Origin: Vitreoscilla stercoraria DSM 513
Lineage (GTDB): Bacteria; Pseudomonadota; Gammaproteobacteria; Burkholderiales; Neisseriaceae
Assembly: GCF_000382305.1 (NCBI RefSeq)
Contig: NZ_KB908033.1
Span: 1 to 59,706, forward strand
Reading direction: 5' to 3'
Length of the DNA stretch: 59,706 nt
The position numbers were made by a program, and so were the translations under genes. This document shows, in pieces, positions 34,775-42,968 of this stretch. The stretch's first letter is position 1. The number at the start of each line of letters is the position of its first letter. Below the pieces are notes generated by a model. It was not told the origin of the DNA, ran no database searches, and worked only from the letters and a program-made list of their open reading frames with translations.

Positions 34775-36037
34775 ATGGATAAATTAGTCATCCGTGCCAA
34801 TGGCCCATTGAACGGTGAAATCACTGTTTCAGGTGCTAAAAATGCCGCTTTGCCTTTGATGTGTGCGGCTTTGTTAACCAAAGACACTTTGCGTTTGACC
34901 AACGTGCCGATGTTGCGCGATGTGAAAACCACGCACAAATTGCTCGAAGGCATGGGCGTGACCGTATCGACCAATGATGTTGATACTTTTGACATCACTT
35001 GCGGCACCTTGAACAATGTTTGCGCACCATACGATTTGGTACGCACCATGCGCGCGTCGATTTTGGTTTTGGGTCCGACTTTGGCACATTTTGGTGAGGC
35101 TGAAGTGAGTTTGCCTGGTGGTTGCGCCATCGGCTCACGTCCTGTTGACCAGCACTTAAAAGGCTTGGAAGCGATGGGCGCGGACATCGTGATTGAAAAT
35201 GGTTACGTCAAAGCCAAATGCAAAGCCAAACGCTTGCAAGGCACGCGCATCGTCATGGACATGGTAACCGTTGGTGGCACTGAAAACTTGATGATGGCAG
35301 CGTGTTTGGCTGAAGGCACCACGGTTTTGGAAAACTCAGCCGTTGAACCTGAAGTGGTGGATTTGGGCGAATGTTTGATCAAAATGGGCGCCAAAATTTA
35401 CGGCTTGGGCACCCAAACCATCACCATCGAAGGCGTTGAAAGCTTACATGGTGCAGAACATGCTGTGGTGGCTGACCGCATCGAAGCGGGTACGTTCTTG
35501 TGTGCAGTGGCGATGACAGGTGGCAAAGTGGTTTTGCGCAACGCAGCGCCTAAAACCATGACGGCTGTTTTAGACAAATTGGTCGAAGCAGGCGCACACA
35601 TTGAAGCGGGCGATGATTGGATTTTGATCGACATGCAAGAACGCCCTCGCCCTGTCAACATCCGCACTTTGCCACATCCTGCGTTCCCAACCGACATGCA
35701 AGCGCAATTCATGACCATGAACGCCATTGCCAGCGGTGCTTCAAAAGTGACCGAAACGATTTTTGAAAACCGCTTCATGCACGTGCCAGAACTCAATCGC
35801 ATGGGTGCCAACATCACTACCGAAGGCAATACCGCTTTGGTGCAAGGCGTCGACACCTTGTCAGGCGCAAGCGTAATGGCAACCGATTTGCGTGCGTCAG
35901 CAAGCTTGGTCATTGCAGGTTTGGTGGCCACAGGCGAAACCACAGTCGAACGCATTTACCATCTAGACCGTGGTTACGAACACATCGAAGCCAAACTCGG
36001 TGGCGTCGGTGCCAATATTGCCCGCATTAGCGAATAA
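34775..36037 (+). CDS. murA: UDP-N-acetylglucosamine 1-carboxyvinyltransferase
   Basis: A 420-residue cytoplasmic enzyme for the first committed step of peptidoglycan synthesis: it adds enolpyruvate to UDP-GlcNAc. Lys22 (SGAKNAALP) and the fosfomycin-target Cys117 (LPGGCAIGSRP) are present, as are RIEAGTF and HPAFPTDMQAQF. With Cys rather than Asp at 117, fosfomycin sensitivity at target level is expected. A DUS-type terminator follows. Confidence 0.97.
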   Translation: MDKLVIRANGPLNGEITVSGAKNAALPLMCAALLTKDTLRLTNVPMLRDVKTTHKLLEGMGVTVSTNDVDTFDITCGTLNNVCAPYDLVRTMRASILVLGPTLAHFGEAEVSLPGGCAIGSRPVDQHLKGLEAMGADIVIENGYVKAKCKAKRLQGTRIVMDMVTVGGTENLMMAACLAEGTTVLENSAVEPEVVDLGECLIKMGAKIYGLGTQTITIEGVESLHGAEHAVVADRIEAGTFLCAVAMTGGKVVLRNAAPKTMTAVLDKLVEAGAHIEAGDDWILIDMQERPRPVNIRTLPHPAFPTDMQAQFMTMNAIASGASKVTETIFENRFMHVPELNRMGANITTEGNTALVQGVDTLSGASVMATDLRASASLVIAGLVATGETTVERIYHLDRGYEHIEAKLGGVGANIARISE

Positions 36038-36049
36038 TCTCTTCTAAGT

Positions 36050-36077
36050 AAGCGTCCTGTAAACTTACAGGACGCTT
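36050..36077. terminator. DUS-like inverted repeat, terminator
   Basis: Arms AAGCGTCCTGTAA (36050-36062) and TTACAGGACGCTT (36065-36077), 13 bases after the murA stop. Confidence 0.9.
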
Positions 36078-36095
36078 GATTTTGGAAAGTCGTGT

Positions 36096-36710
36096 ATGAA
36101 AACTTATCTTTGTGTCGCACTCATGGCACTGGGCTTAATCGCTTGCAGTGCTGAATCCACTTCCAACAAAACACCAGCGACTCAAAATGCAGCCGTCAAT
36201 GTGAAACTCCATGGCAGTGCCATCGAAGAATCTTTGGGCGACGATTTGCGCTTAATTGATTCCAATGGTAACCCTGCCTCATTACAAGATTTTCAAGGCA
36301 AAGTGGTGGCAGTCTCGTTTGGCTATACCCATTGTCCTGATGTGTGCCCAACCAATTTATTGGATTTGGCCAAAACGATGAAATTATTGGGCGAAGATGC
36401 GGCAAAAGTACAAGTATTGTTTGTGTCAGTCGACCCAAGCCGCGATACGCCTACGGTTTTGAAAGAATATGTGCCATTGTTTGACGAGCGCTTCATTGGC
36501 TTAACGGCACCAGACGACGCCGCGATGGCACCTGTTTTGAAAGCATGGAAAGTCGCTGCAACCAAAGTACCGGTCAGTGACGGGCATTACACCGTAGACC
36601 ACAGCGCAGGTTTGTATTTGGTTAATCCACAGGGCAAAGCGGCAGTATACTTGCCTTATGGCAGCAAAGCCGAAGCCATTGCCCAAGACATCCAAGCTTT
36701 GTTGCGATAA
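36096..36710 (+). CDS. SCO1/SenC copper chaperone lipoprotein
   Basis: A 204-residue lipoprotein (lipobox LIACS, Cys17) with a thioredoxin fold facing the periplasm. The copper ligands are Cys80-x3-Cys84 (THCPDVCP) and His169 (TVDHSAG). SCO proteins deliver copper to cytochrome oxidase or act as thiol reductases. It starts 18 bases after the murA terminator hairpin and is followed four bases later by the PLP deaminase gene. Confidence 0.93.
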   Translation: MKTYLCVALMALGLIACSAESTSNKTPATQNAAVNVKLHGSAIEESLGDDLRLIDSNGNPASLQDFQGKVVAVSFGYTHCPDVCPTNLLDLAKTMKLLGEDAAKVQVLFVSVDPSRDTPTVLKEYVPLFDERFIGLTAPDDAAMAPVLKAWKVAATKVPVSDGHYTVDHSAGLYLVNPQGKAAVYLPYGSKAEAIAQDIQALLR

Positions 36711-36714
36711 AACC

Positions 36715-37581
36715 ATGTTGGTTGCACGTCCAATACCTTATCAAAATGTGGCTTTGACTGATAATGTGTGTGTCACTGTCAAACGCTTGGATTTGGTACA
36801 TCCACACATTTCAGGCAACAAATTTTTCAAACTCCAATACAATTTACAGGCCGCTCAAGCGCAAGGCAAAACCTTGCTCATCAGTTTTGGTGGTGCGTAT
36901 TCCAACCACATTCACGCTTTGGCGCACGCGGCACATGAATGCGGCTTAGACAGTCTTGGCATCATTCGTGGGCAAGAATTGGCAGACAAACCGCTCAATC
37001 CCACCTTACAGGACGCTTGTAATTTGGGCATGCAATTGCAATTTGTCAGCCGTGAACAATACCGCCAAAAACACACGCCAGAATTTTTAAACGCCTTGCA
37101 ACAGCGTTATCCGCAGGCTTACATCATTCCTGAAGGCGGCAGCAATTTGGCGGCAGTGGTCGGCTGTGAAGCGATTTTATCGGCATACGACCGACAAAAT
37201 TTTGATGTGATTGTGTGTGCAGTCGGAACGGGCGGAACGGTGGCGGGCATCATCAACGCCAGTGAGCCAACACAACGGATTGTGGGTTTTGCGGCCTTAA
37301 AAAGCGAACATTTGTCACACACCATCACGCCATGGGTGACGCAAAACAATTGGGAAATTTTATCGGAAAATGTGTTTGATGGTTATGGTAAATTCAATGC
37401 GGTGTTATTGGATTTCATTCATGACATGCAACAACAAAATCTGCCTTTAGAGCCGATTTACACTGCCAAAGCCTTATACCGTTTGCGTGATGATTTGCTT
37501 ACAGGACGCTTGTCTCAACAGCAACGCATATTATTTATTCATACAGGCGGTCTGCAAGCAATGCGTGAAAATTTGCATTAA
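36715..37581 (+). CDS. PLP-dependent ACC deaminase/D-cysteine desulfhydrase family
   Basis: A 288-residue fold-type II PLP enzyme. Lys36 in HISGNKFFKL is the likely PLP lysine; SFGGAYSNHIHALA and GTGGTVAGII (phosphate loop) follow. The family removes ammonia, or sulfide and ammonia, from 1-aminocyclopropane-1-carboxylate or D-cysteine; which one cannot be read here. I chose the ATG at 36715, four bases after the SCO stop. Three DUS-like copies lie inside the coding sequence (36843-36855, 37006-37020, 37498-37512), an unusual density. Confidence 0.87.
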   Translation: MLVARPIPYQNVALTDNVCVTVKRLDLVHPHISGNKFFKLQYNLQAAQAQGKTLLISFGGAYSNHIHALAHAAHECGLDSLGIIRGQELADKPLNPTLQDACNLGMQLQFVSREQYRQKHTPEFLNALQQRYPQAYIIPEGGSNLAAVVGCEAILSAYDRQNFDVIVCAVGTGGTVAGIINASEPTQRIVGFAALKSEHLSHTITPWVTQNNWEILSENVFDGYGKFNAVLLDFIHDMQQQNLPLEPIYTAKALYRLRDDLLTGRLSQQQRILFIHTGGLQAMRENLH

Positions 37582-37640
37582 AACCATCGAGTCATCAAGC
37601 AGTCACCATCAAACAAAGCAAGTTTGTTAAAATGTTGCAT

Positions 37641-37874
37641 GGTGTACCAAGATGTGTGTGTTGGGTCGGTTTGTGGGAAGCTTGATACAACAAGCTTCAT
37701 AAGCGGCCAGCGTCCTGTAACATAGACAAAGCTTGGTCAGTTTGGTGTAATGGGCCTATCCATTGGCTTGGGAAAAACACTGTTTTTTGTGTTCTAATCA
37801 CACCAAGCATGAGCTTCTCCTGCTACGGCAGAACGATTATTTGCGCTTGGGCACGTCCCACCCGCCACTTTTTT
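37641..37874 (+). ncRNA. candidate structured RNA upstream of hisG
   Basis: The 308-base gap before hisG is rich in pairing segments. There is a perfect 8-base hairpin (37677-37684 with 37691-37698). A three-way junction closes with TTGGTGT (37742-37748) and ACACCAA (37800-37806) around two small hairpins (AATGG/CCATT, AACAC/GTGTT). Two alternative closing stems exist: GTG-CCAAG (37642-37651) with CTTGG-CAC, and GG-CGG-GTGGG (37664-37677) with CCCAC-CCGCC (37857-37866). A T run (37869-37874) follows. It could be a 6S-like small RNA or a hisG leader; strand and function are inferred. Confidence 0.4.
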
Positions 37875-37889
37875 GACTGAATTAAGAAC

Positions 37890-38546
37890 ATGACTGCATC
37901 CCAAAATTTGACCATCGCCTTGTCTAAAGGGCGTATTTTTGATGAAACCTTGCCTTTGTTGGCAGCTGCGGGCATCGTGCCTGCGGAAGATCCTGAAAAA
38001 TCTCGCAAACTGATCATTGATACCAACCATCCCAACATTCGCTTGGTGATTGTGCGTGCCACAGACGTACCAACCTATGTGCAATATGGCGCTGCGGATT
38101 TGGGTATTGCAGGTCGTGACGTTTTGACCGAACACGGTGGCGATGGCTTATACCAACCATTGGATTTGCGCATTGCCAAATGCCGCATGATGGTCGCGGT
38201 ACACAAAGATTTTGATTATGCCACGGCTTCACGCGCTGGCAGCCGTTTAAAAGTCGCCACCAAATACCCTAATATTGCGATGGAACACTTTGCCAAAAAA
38301 GGCATGCACGTAGACATCATCAAATTGTATGGTTCTATGGAGTTGGGTCCGTTGGTGGGTTTATCAGATGCCATCGTCGATTTGGTTTCTACAGGCAGCA
38401 CGTTAAAAGCCAATGATTTGCAAGCCGTCGAACACATCAGCGACATTTCTAGCCGCTTGGTCGTCAACAAAGCTGCTTTGAAATTGAAGTTTGGCGAAAT
38501 CCAGCCGATTATCGATGCTTTTCGCGATGCGCGCCAACCTGAATAA
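37890..38546 (+). CDS. hisG: ATP phosphoribosyltransferase, short form
   Basis: A 218-residue enzyme for the first step of histidine synthesis, joining ATP and PRPP. Landmarks: LTIALSKGRIFDETLPLL, ADLGIAGRDVL, LRIAKCRMMVAV, and the PRPP loop DLVSTGSTLKAN. The length is that of the short form, which needs the regulatory partner HisZ, not seen here. The gene stands apart from other his genes and has its own rho-independent terminator. Confidence 0.95.
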   Translation: MTASQNLTIALSKGRIFDETLPLLAAAGIVPAEDPEKSRKLIIDTNHPNIRLVIVRATDVPTYVQYGAADLGIAGRDVLTEHGGDGLYQPLDLRIAKCRMMVAVHKDFDYATASRAGSRLKVATKYPNIAMEHFAKKGMHVDIIKLYGSMELGPLVGLSDAIVDLVSTGSTLKANDLQAVEHISDISSRLVVNKAALKLKFGEIQPIIDAFRDARQPE

Positions 38547-38576
38547 TCAATTGGTATCACGCTCACACATGCGCCA

Positions 38577-38600
38577 AGCCACCATTGCGGTGGCTTTTTG
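38577..38600 (+). terminator. rho-independent terminator of hisG
   Basis: Stem AGCCACC (38577-38583) and GGTGGCT (38589-38595), a 5-base loop, then TTTTT. It is one of few classic terminators here not built from the DUS-like repeat. Confidence 0.85.
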
Positions 38601-38728
38601 TTTGCCCACAATTTGCTACTGCAAGCAGCATTTCAACAGCTTTACCATCGCCACATTTGCAACGGCAAATAATTGTTTTATCATCAATCAAGCATACCAA
38701 TATTGGTTTGATAACTAAGGAGAAAACC

Positions 38729-39058
38729 ATGAATAAAGTCATTATATTGAGTCTGATTGCAGCCAGCGGTTTGATGCTTTTGCCTACGACACAAGCGGCC
38801 AGTTTCAATTGTAACAAAGCTGGTAACGCCACCGAAGAAACCATTTGCGCCAATGCCCGTTTGAGCAAAGCCGATGTCAAACTCGCCAATACCTATGAAA
38901 TTGTAATGCGTTTGAGCGACCAAAGCCCTTATATTCGTGGCGAGCAATTGCAATGGTTACGAAATCGCAATCAATGCGGCTCACGCGTGGCTTGCATCAG
39001 CGAAGAATACCAATATCGCCAACAAAGCTTGGAAGATTATTTACAAGCCAATCATTGA
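38729..39058 (+). CDS. LprI-like exported protein
   Basis: A 109-residue periplasmic protein with a signal peptide (ending TTQAA). The mature domain has the LprI/DUF1311 pattern: FNCNKAGNATEETICANARLSKADVKLANTYE, then LRNRNQCGSRVACISEEYQYR, with four cysteines that likely form disulfides. Relatives include lysozyme inhibitor LprI of Mycobacterium. I chose the ATG at 38729 for its strong site (AAGGAG) and signal peptide. Confidence 0.85.
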   Translation: MNKVIILSLIAASGLMLLPTTQAASFNCNKAGNATEETICANARLSKADVKLANTYEIVMRLSDQSPYIRGEQLQWLRNRNQCGSRVACISEEYQYRQQSLEDYLQANH

Positions 39059-39071
39059 ACCCAATTCTCCG

Positions 39072-39110
39072 AACAGCGTCCTGTAAACATTTACAGGACG
39101 CTGTTTTTAA
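39072..39110. terminator. DUS-like inverted repeat with T run
   Basis: Arms AACAGCGTCCTGTAAA (39072-39087) and TTTACAGGACGCTGTT (39090-39105) followed by TTT, 13 bases after the LprI-like gene. Confidence 0.9.
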
Positions 39111-39143
39111 ATAACAGTCTGTACTCTAAATTTTTCATCTTAT

Positions 39144-39162
39144 TAAATTGATAATCATTATT
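39144..39162. promoter_or_regulatory. Fur box
   Basis: The segment contains GATAATCATTATT, 12 of 13 bases of the Fur core GATAATCATTATC; the whole 19 bases match the consensus at about 15. It lies 49 bases before the iron-receptor gene. Confidence 0.7.
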
Positions 39163-39210
39163 ATTTAGATATATACTGTGCGCACTTTTCTAAAATGACA
39201 TCAAACTAAA

Positions 39211-40161
39211 ATGAAACAAAAAACTGTGATTGCCGGCGCATTAATCAGTGCCACTTTGTTGCTCGCTCAAACAGCAACAGCTCAAAACATTGTTTGGAAA
39301 GCACAAACGATTCAATTGCAACAAACGCCTCAAAAATTGGCAGTGTATGAATTGTCGGCGTTGGACACTTTGAACGCTTTGGGCATCCAAGCGCAAATTG
39401 TTCCTGAGACCAGTTTCCCCAATCAATTGAATGTTTACAATGGCAATCTTGCCATCAAAGCAGGGACTTTGTTTGAGCCTGATGTGGCGGTTTTGAATGC
39501 ACAAAAACCTGATTTGATTGTTTTGGGTGGTCGCTCACAAGCCAAAGCCGATACACTTCAAGGCATTGCACCTGTTTTAAATTTAAGCCCAGATACCGAT
39601 AATTTGATGCCTGATTTGAAAGCGCGCACCGAACTATTTGCCGATTTGTTTGGCAAACAAGCACAAGCTGCCAAGCGTTTGCAAATCATCGACACCAAAC
39701 AAGCCAAACTCAAAGCGCAAACCAAAGGCAAAACCGCTTTGATGTTGTTCACCAATAAAGGCAATTTCATGCCACACGCTGAAGGCGAGCGTTTTGGTTA
39801 TGTGTATGAATTTAGCGGCCTGAAATCAGTATTGCCTGTGGTGCCACCAAAAGACCCTAACGCCCCTGCCACACCTCGTCCTGAAGCAGGTTCTCCAGAA
39901 GCTTTGGCAGCCAAAGCCAAAGCCGATGCACGTTTACAGGCCGCTGTGGCAGCCCAGCCTGATTATGTGATTGTTTTGGATCGTGGTGCGGTCAATACCA
40001 ATGAATACACCGCTTTGGAAGAATGGAAAAAAAATCCGATTTTGAATCAATCAAAAGCCAAAATCATTTTGGTAGATGCCAATGCTTGGTATTTGGTGGG
40101 TCCGGGCTTGAGCAATACCGAATTCATGTTGGATGAATTGATTAAAGGTACGCAACATTAA
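39211..40161 (+). CDS. periplasmic siderophore-iron binding protein (FatB/FetB-like)
   Basis: A 316-residue periplasmic binding protein of the FecB/FatB class with a signal peptide (ending ATAQ). Blocks: KLAVYELSALDTLNALGI, DVAVLNAQKPDLIVLGGRS, and VDANAWYLVGPGLSNTEFML. It would bind ferric siderophores such as catecholate types and pass them to an ABC permease. A Fur box upstream suggests iron repression. No permease or ATPase gene adjoins it. A DUS-like copy (39933-39945) is inside the gene and one pair follows it. Confidence 0.87.
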   Translation: MKQKTVIAGALISATLLLAQTATAQNIVWKAQTIQLQQTPQKLAVYELSALDTLNALGIQAQIVPETSFPNQLNVYNGNLAIKAGTLFEPDVAVLNAQKPDLIVLGGRSQAKADTLQGIAPVLNLSPDTDNLMPDLKARTELFADLFGKQAQAAKRLQIIDTKQAKLKAQTKGKTALMLFTNKGNFMPHAEGERFGYVYEFSGLKSVLPVVPPKDPNAPATPRPEAGSPEALAAKAKADARLQAAVAAQPDYVIVLDRGAVNTNEYTALEEWKKNPILNQSKAKIILVDANAWYLVGPGLSNTEFMLDELIKGTQH

Positions 40162-40244
40162 AACCAATTGTATGTTTTTTTAAACCCTGTATCGCCTGTC
40201 CAACAAGCGTTTTGTCAGTGGTTTTAAAACAAATCAACTGTATC

Positions 40245-40280
40245 ATCAGCGTCCTGTAAAAAAGTTTACAGGACGCTGAT
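40245..40280. terminator. DUS-like inverted repeat, bidirectional terminator
   Basis: Arms ATCAGCGTCCTGTAAA (40245-40260) and TTTACAGGACGCTGAT (40265-40280), between the convergent iron receptor and racemase genes. Confidence 0.9.
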
Positions 40281-40281
40281 T

Positions 40282-40971
40282 TTAATTCAACGAAAATGCC
40301 ACTGCTTTTTGAGCATGCAACGCAGTCGTATCAAAAAGCGGTACGCCCACATCCACATCACCGACCAACATCACAATTTCGGTACAGCCCAAAATGATGC
40401 CTTGCGCACCTTCGGCCACCAAACGCTGCATGATATCAGTATATATTTGGCGACTTTCGGGCAAGACTTGACCCAAACACAACTCCGCATAAATGATGCG
40501 ATGAATCTCGGCACGTTCTGCTTCATTGGGCAACAACACTTCCAAACCTTGTACATGCAAACGCTCACGGTAAAAATCTTGTTCCATCGTGAATGCCGTA
40601 CCCAATAAAGCCACTTTTTGGATGTCTTGCGCCACAATTTGGTCAGCAGTCGCATCGGCAATGTGCAATAAAGGTACGGTAATGGCTTGCTCTATCGCCT
40701 CAGCGACTTTGTGCATGGTATTGGTACACAACACTATCGCTTCTGCGCCTGCTTTTTGCAAAGACTGAGCGGCATTGGCCAGCATCACGCCCGCTTCTTC
40801 CCAACGTCCTTGTTGTTGCAAATAGGCAATTTTTGCAAAATCCACACTGATTAAAATCAATTGTGCCGAATGCAAACCACCCAAAGCGTCCTGTACGCCT
40901 CGATTGATTTGCTGATAATACAAAGCCGTCGATTCCCACGACATCCCACCAATCAAACCCAAAGTACGCAT
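40282..40971 (-). CDS. aspartate/glutamate racemase family protein
   Basis: A 229-residue enzyme of the aspartate/hydantoin racemase superfamily. It starts LGLIGGMSWESTALYY, typical of the YgeA/aspartate racemase branch. The two catalytic cysteines appear in VLCTNTMH and ILGCTEIVML. It interconverts L- and D-amino acids without a cofactor; the substrate is uncertain. I chose the ATG at 40971, seven bases after GGAG. A full 12-base DUS-like copy (40884-40895) is in the gene. It lies 29 bases after the HxlR regulator. Confidence 0.87.
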   Translation of the reverse strand: MRTLGLIGGMSWESTALYYQQINRGVQDALGGLHSAQLILISVDFAKIAYLQQQGRWEEAGVMLANAAQSLQKAGAEAIVLCTNTMHKVAEAIEQAITVPLLHIADATADQIVAQDIQKVALLGTAFTMEQDFYRERLHVQGLEVLLPNEAERAEIHRIIYAELCLGQVLPESRQIYTDIMQRLVAEGAQGIILGCTEIVMLVGDVDVGVPLFDTTALHAQKAVAFSLN

Positions 40972-41000
40972 GCATGGCTCCATGTGTTTGGACGAAAGGT

Positions 41001-41384
41001 TTAACTGTGTTCTTTCGCCAATTGTTTGTAATGTTGGCACTCACATTGGTATTGCATACCCCAATCGTGCATGACTTGAATCACAGGCATCAAAGTTTTG
41101 CCAAACTCAGTCAAAGAGTATTCTACTTTTGGCGGCACTTGCGGATACACTTCTCGATGGACAATACCCGCTTGTTCTAACTCACGCAACTGCAAGGTCA
41201 ACATGCGTTGCGTAATGTCAGGCAACAAACGGCGCAATTCATTGAAACGCTGCGTTCCTTGGCACAAATGGTATAAAATCAAGACCTTCCATTTGCCACC
41301 TATCACATCCAATGTCACATGCACAGGACAAGTTGCCGCCTGTGCCTCTAATTCATAGTTTAAATTTATTGTGTTCATATTCAT
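41001..41384 (-). CDS. HxlR-family transcriptional regulator
   Basis: A 127-residue winged-helix regulator: CPVHVTLDVIGGKWKVLILYHL, RFNELRRLLPDITQRMLTLQLRELE and PKVEYSLTEFGKTLMPV are the family core. The Cys19 before the helix is the residue often used for redox or aldehyde sensing in this family. It is divergent from the DUF896 gene and upstream of the racemase gene, which it may co-regulate. Confidence 0.92.
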   Translation of the reverse strand: MNMNTINLNYELEAQAATCPVHVTLDVIGGKWKVLILYHLCQGTQRFNELRRLLPDITQRMLTLQLRELEQAGIVHREVYPQVPPKVEYSLTEFGKTLMPVIQVMHDWGMQYQCECQHYKQLAKEHS

Positions 41385-41431
41385 TTAACAGTATAAAAAA
41401 TGTGCGTACTATCTAAAAAAAATGTATGGGC

Positions 41432-41437
41432 TATAAT
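41432..41437 (+). promoter_or_regulatory. possible -10 box for the DUF896 gene
   Basis: A perfect TATAAT about 85 bases before the gene; no good -35 is seen at the right distance. Confidence 0.35.
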
Positions 41438-41521
41438 ACACCCATCGAAACAAACAAACCAATGAAATTTAACCACGCACAGAACCAATGTTGGTTCTGC
41501 TTCACTCGAAAGGAAACTCTC

Positions 41522-41758
41522 ATGCGTATTATCGAATTGGATCGCATCAACACTTTGGCTCGCAAAGCACGTGCAGAGGGTTTGAGCGCAGCAGAATTGG
41601 CAGAACGTGACGCATTGCGCCAAACTTATTTGCGCCAAGTGCGTGGTCAAATGACCAATACTTTAGCCAATGTGACCGTATTAGACCCAGAAGGTACTGA
41701 TGTAACGCCATTGAAATTGCGTGCACACCAATGGGCAGGCACGATGCAAGTGAATTAA
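41522..41758 (+). CDS. DUF896 (YnzC-like) small protein
   Basis: A 78-residue helical cytoplasmic protein with the DUF896 core: RINTLARKARAEGLSAAELAERDALRQTYLRQVRGQM (shown in parts in the family as a two-helix hairpin). Function is unknown; these are common in Firmicutes and rarer in Betaproteobacteria. The ATG at 41522 follows AAAGGAAA. It stands alone, divergent from the HxlR gene. Confidence 0.88.
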   Translation: MRIIELDRINTLARKARAEGLSAAELAERDALRQTYLRQVRGQMTNTLANVTVLDPEGTDVTPLKLRAHQWAGTMQVN

Positions 41759-41833
41759 CCAAGCTTTGACAAGCGTCCTGAAAGCGTTTGCCAAAAGCGC
41801 ACAGAATCAATCATTGAAGAAAAGAGAAAAATC

Positions 41834-42703
41834 ATGCGTGAAGTTCGTCAAGTTTATGCTAAAAATCCGCGTCACTGGGTGGGTGATGGTTTTTGGGTAG
41901 AACCTTTGTTTTCTCACACGAGCTTGGATAAAAATACCAATCCATTTTTGATGTTGGATTATGCCGCACCTTACAATTTCCCACCTAAAGCAGGTGCCAA
42001 ACGGGGTGTGGGCGCTCACCCTCACAAAGGTTTTGAAACTGTGACCATTGCTTACCAAGGCGAAGTAGCTCACCGTGATTCCACTGGTGGCGGTGGCGTG
42101 ATTCAAGAAGGCGATGTGCAATGGATGACTGCAGGCAACGGCATTATTCACGAAGAGTTTCATTCTGAAACATTTGCCCAAGCAGGCGGCATGTTTGAGA
42201 TGGTGCAATTGTGGGTAAATTTGCCAGCCAAAGACAAAGCCACACCAGCGCGTTACCAACATTTGGCTAAAAAAGACATTCCTGTGGTGGAATTTGCCGA
42301 TGAAGCGGGTCATGTGCGTTTGATTGCAGGCGATTATGCAAACGTGGATGGTGCTGCCGATACATTTACAGAAATGAATGTGTGGGACATGGTGTTGCAT
42401 GCAGGCAAACAAACCGATATCAACGTGCCTGATAACCACACTTTGAGCATGGTCGTTTTGCGTGGCGAAGTATTGTTTAACGGCAAAGACGTTGCCAAAG
42501 CAGGTCAATTGGTGGGCTTTCACGATGGTACTGGTGCTGTGAATTTGGCAGCGCAAGGCGATGAAGATGCCAAAGTTTTGGTGTTGTCTGGTGTGCCGAT
42601 TGATGAGCCGATTGCCGCTTATGGTCCGTTTGTGATGAATACTGAAGACGAAATTCGCGCTGCTATCCATGATTTTAACAGCGGTAAATTCGGTCGGATT
42701 TAA
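41834..42703 (+). CDS. pirin-family protein
   Basis: A 289-residue double-cupin protein. The metal site is in the N-terminal cupin: GAHPHKGFETVT with two His, then HEEFH with His and Glu. Pirins can oxidise quercetin-like flavonoids or act as redox-sensing partners. A half DUS-like copy (AAGCGTCCTGAAA) lies in the leader, and a full terminator pair follows. Confidence 0.92.
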   Translation: MREVRQVYAKNPRHWVGDGFWVEPLFSHTSLDKNTNPFLMLDYAAPYNFPPKAGAKRGVGAHPHKGFETVTIAYQGEVAHRDSTGGGGVIQEGDVQWMTAGNGIIHEEFHSETFAQAGGMFEMVQLWVNLPAKDKATPARYQHLAKKDIPVVEFADEAGHVRLIAGDYANVDGAADTFTEMNVWDMVLHAGKQTDINVPDNHTLSMVVLRGEVLFNGKDVAKAGQLVGFHDGTGAVNLAAQGDEDAKVLVLSGVPIDEPIAAYGPFVMNTEDEIRAAIHDFNSGKFGRI

Positions 42704-42728
42704 ATTGATTCATCAATAAAATGTCATC

Positions 42729-42755
42729 AAGCGTCCTGTAATTTACAGGACGCTT
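42729..42755. terminator. DUS-like inverted repeat, terminator
   Basis: Arms AAGCGTCCTGTAA (42729-42741) and TTACAGGACGCTT (42743-42755), 25 bases after the pirin gene. Confidence 0.9.
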
Positions 42756-42891
42756 ATTTACATCCATTGCCATCGTTTCTTTCATTTTGTTTTCAAACTG
42801 TACAGACACTCTTGATGGCCATTTTTAAAGCTGGAACAAAAATTGATTAGTCTGACCATCGGCCAAGCAAACTCACCAATTCAATCTCATC

Positions 42892-42935
42892 TTGGAATCA
42901 AATATGCGTTAAAATAACGGTTTATTTGATTCCAA
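42892..42935. promoter_or_regulatory. perfect 12-base inverted repeat upstream of glycosyltransferase gene
   Basis: TTGGAATCAAAT (42892-42903) and ATTTGATTCCAA (42924-42935) are exact reverse complements with 20 bases between, ending 33 bases before the ATG. It looks like an operator or a leader hairpin; it is unrelated to the DUS-like repeat. Confidence 0.7.
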
Positions 42936-42968
42936 TTTACCATCTGTCATCCTCTGACCCTATCTATT

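Noticed and set aside
37582..37889. Histidine leader-peptide attenuator before hisG
   Set aside because: No short open frame with a run of His codons is present.
41390..41410. AGTA...TACT as an HxlR operator
   Set aside because: Only four bases per half-site; too weak to report as a site.
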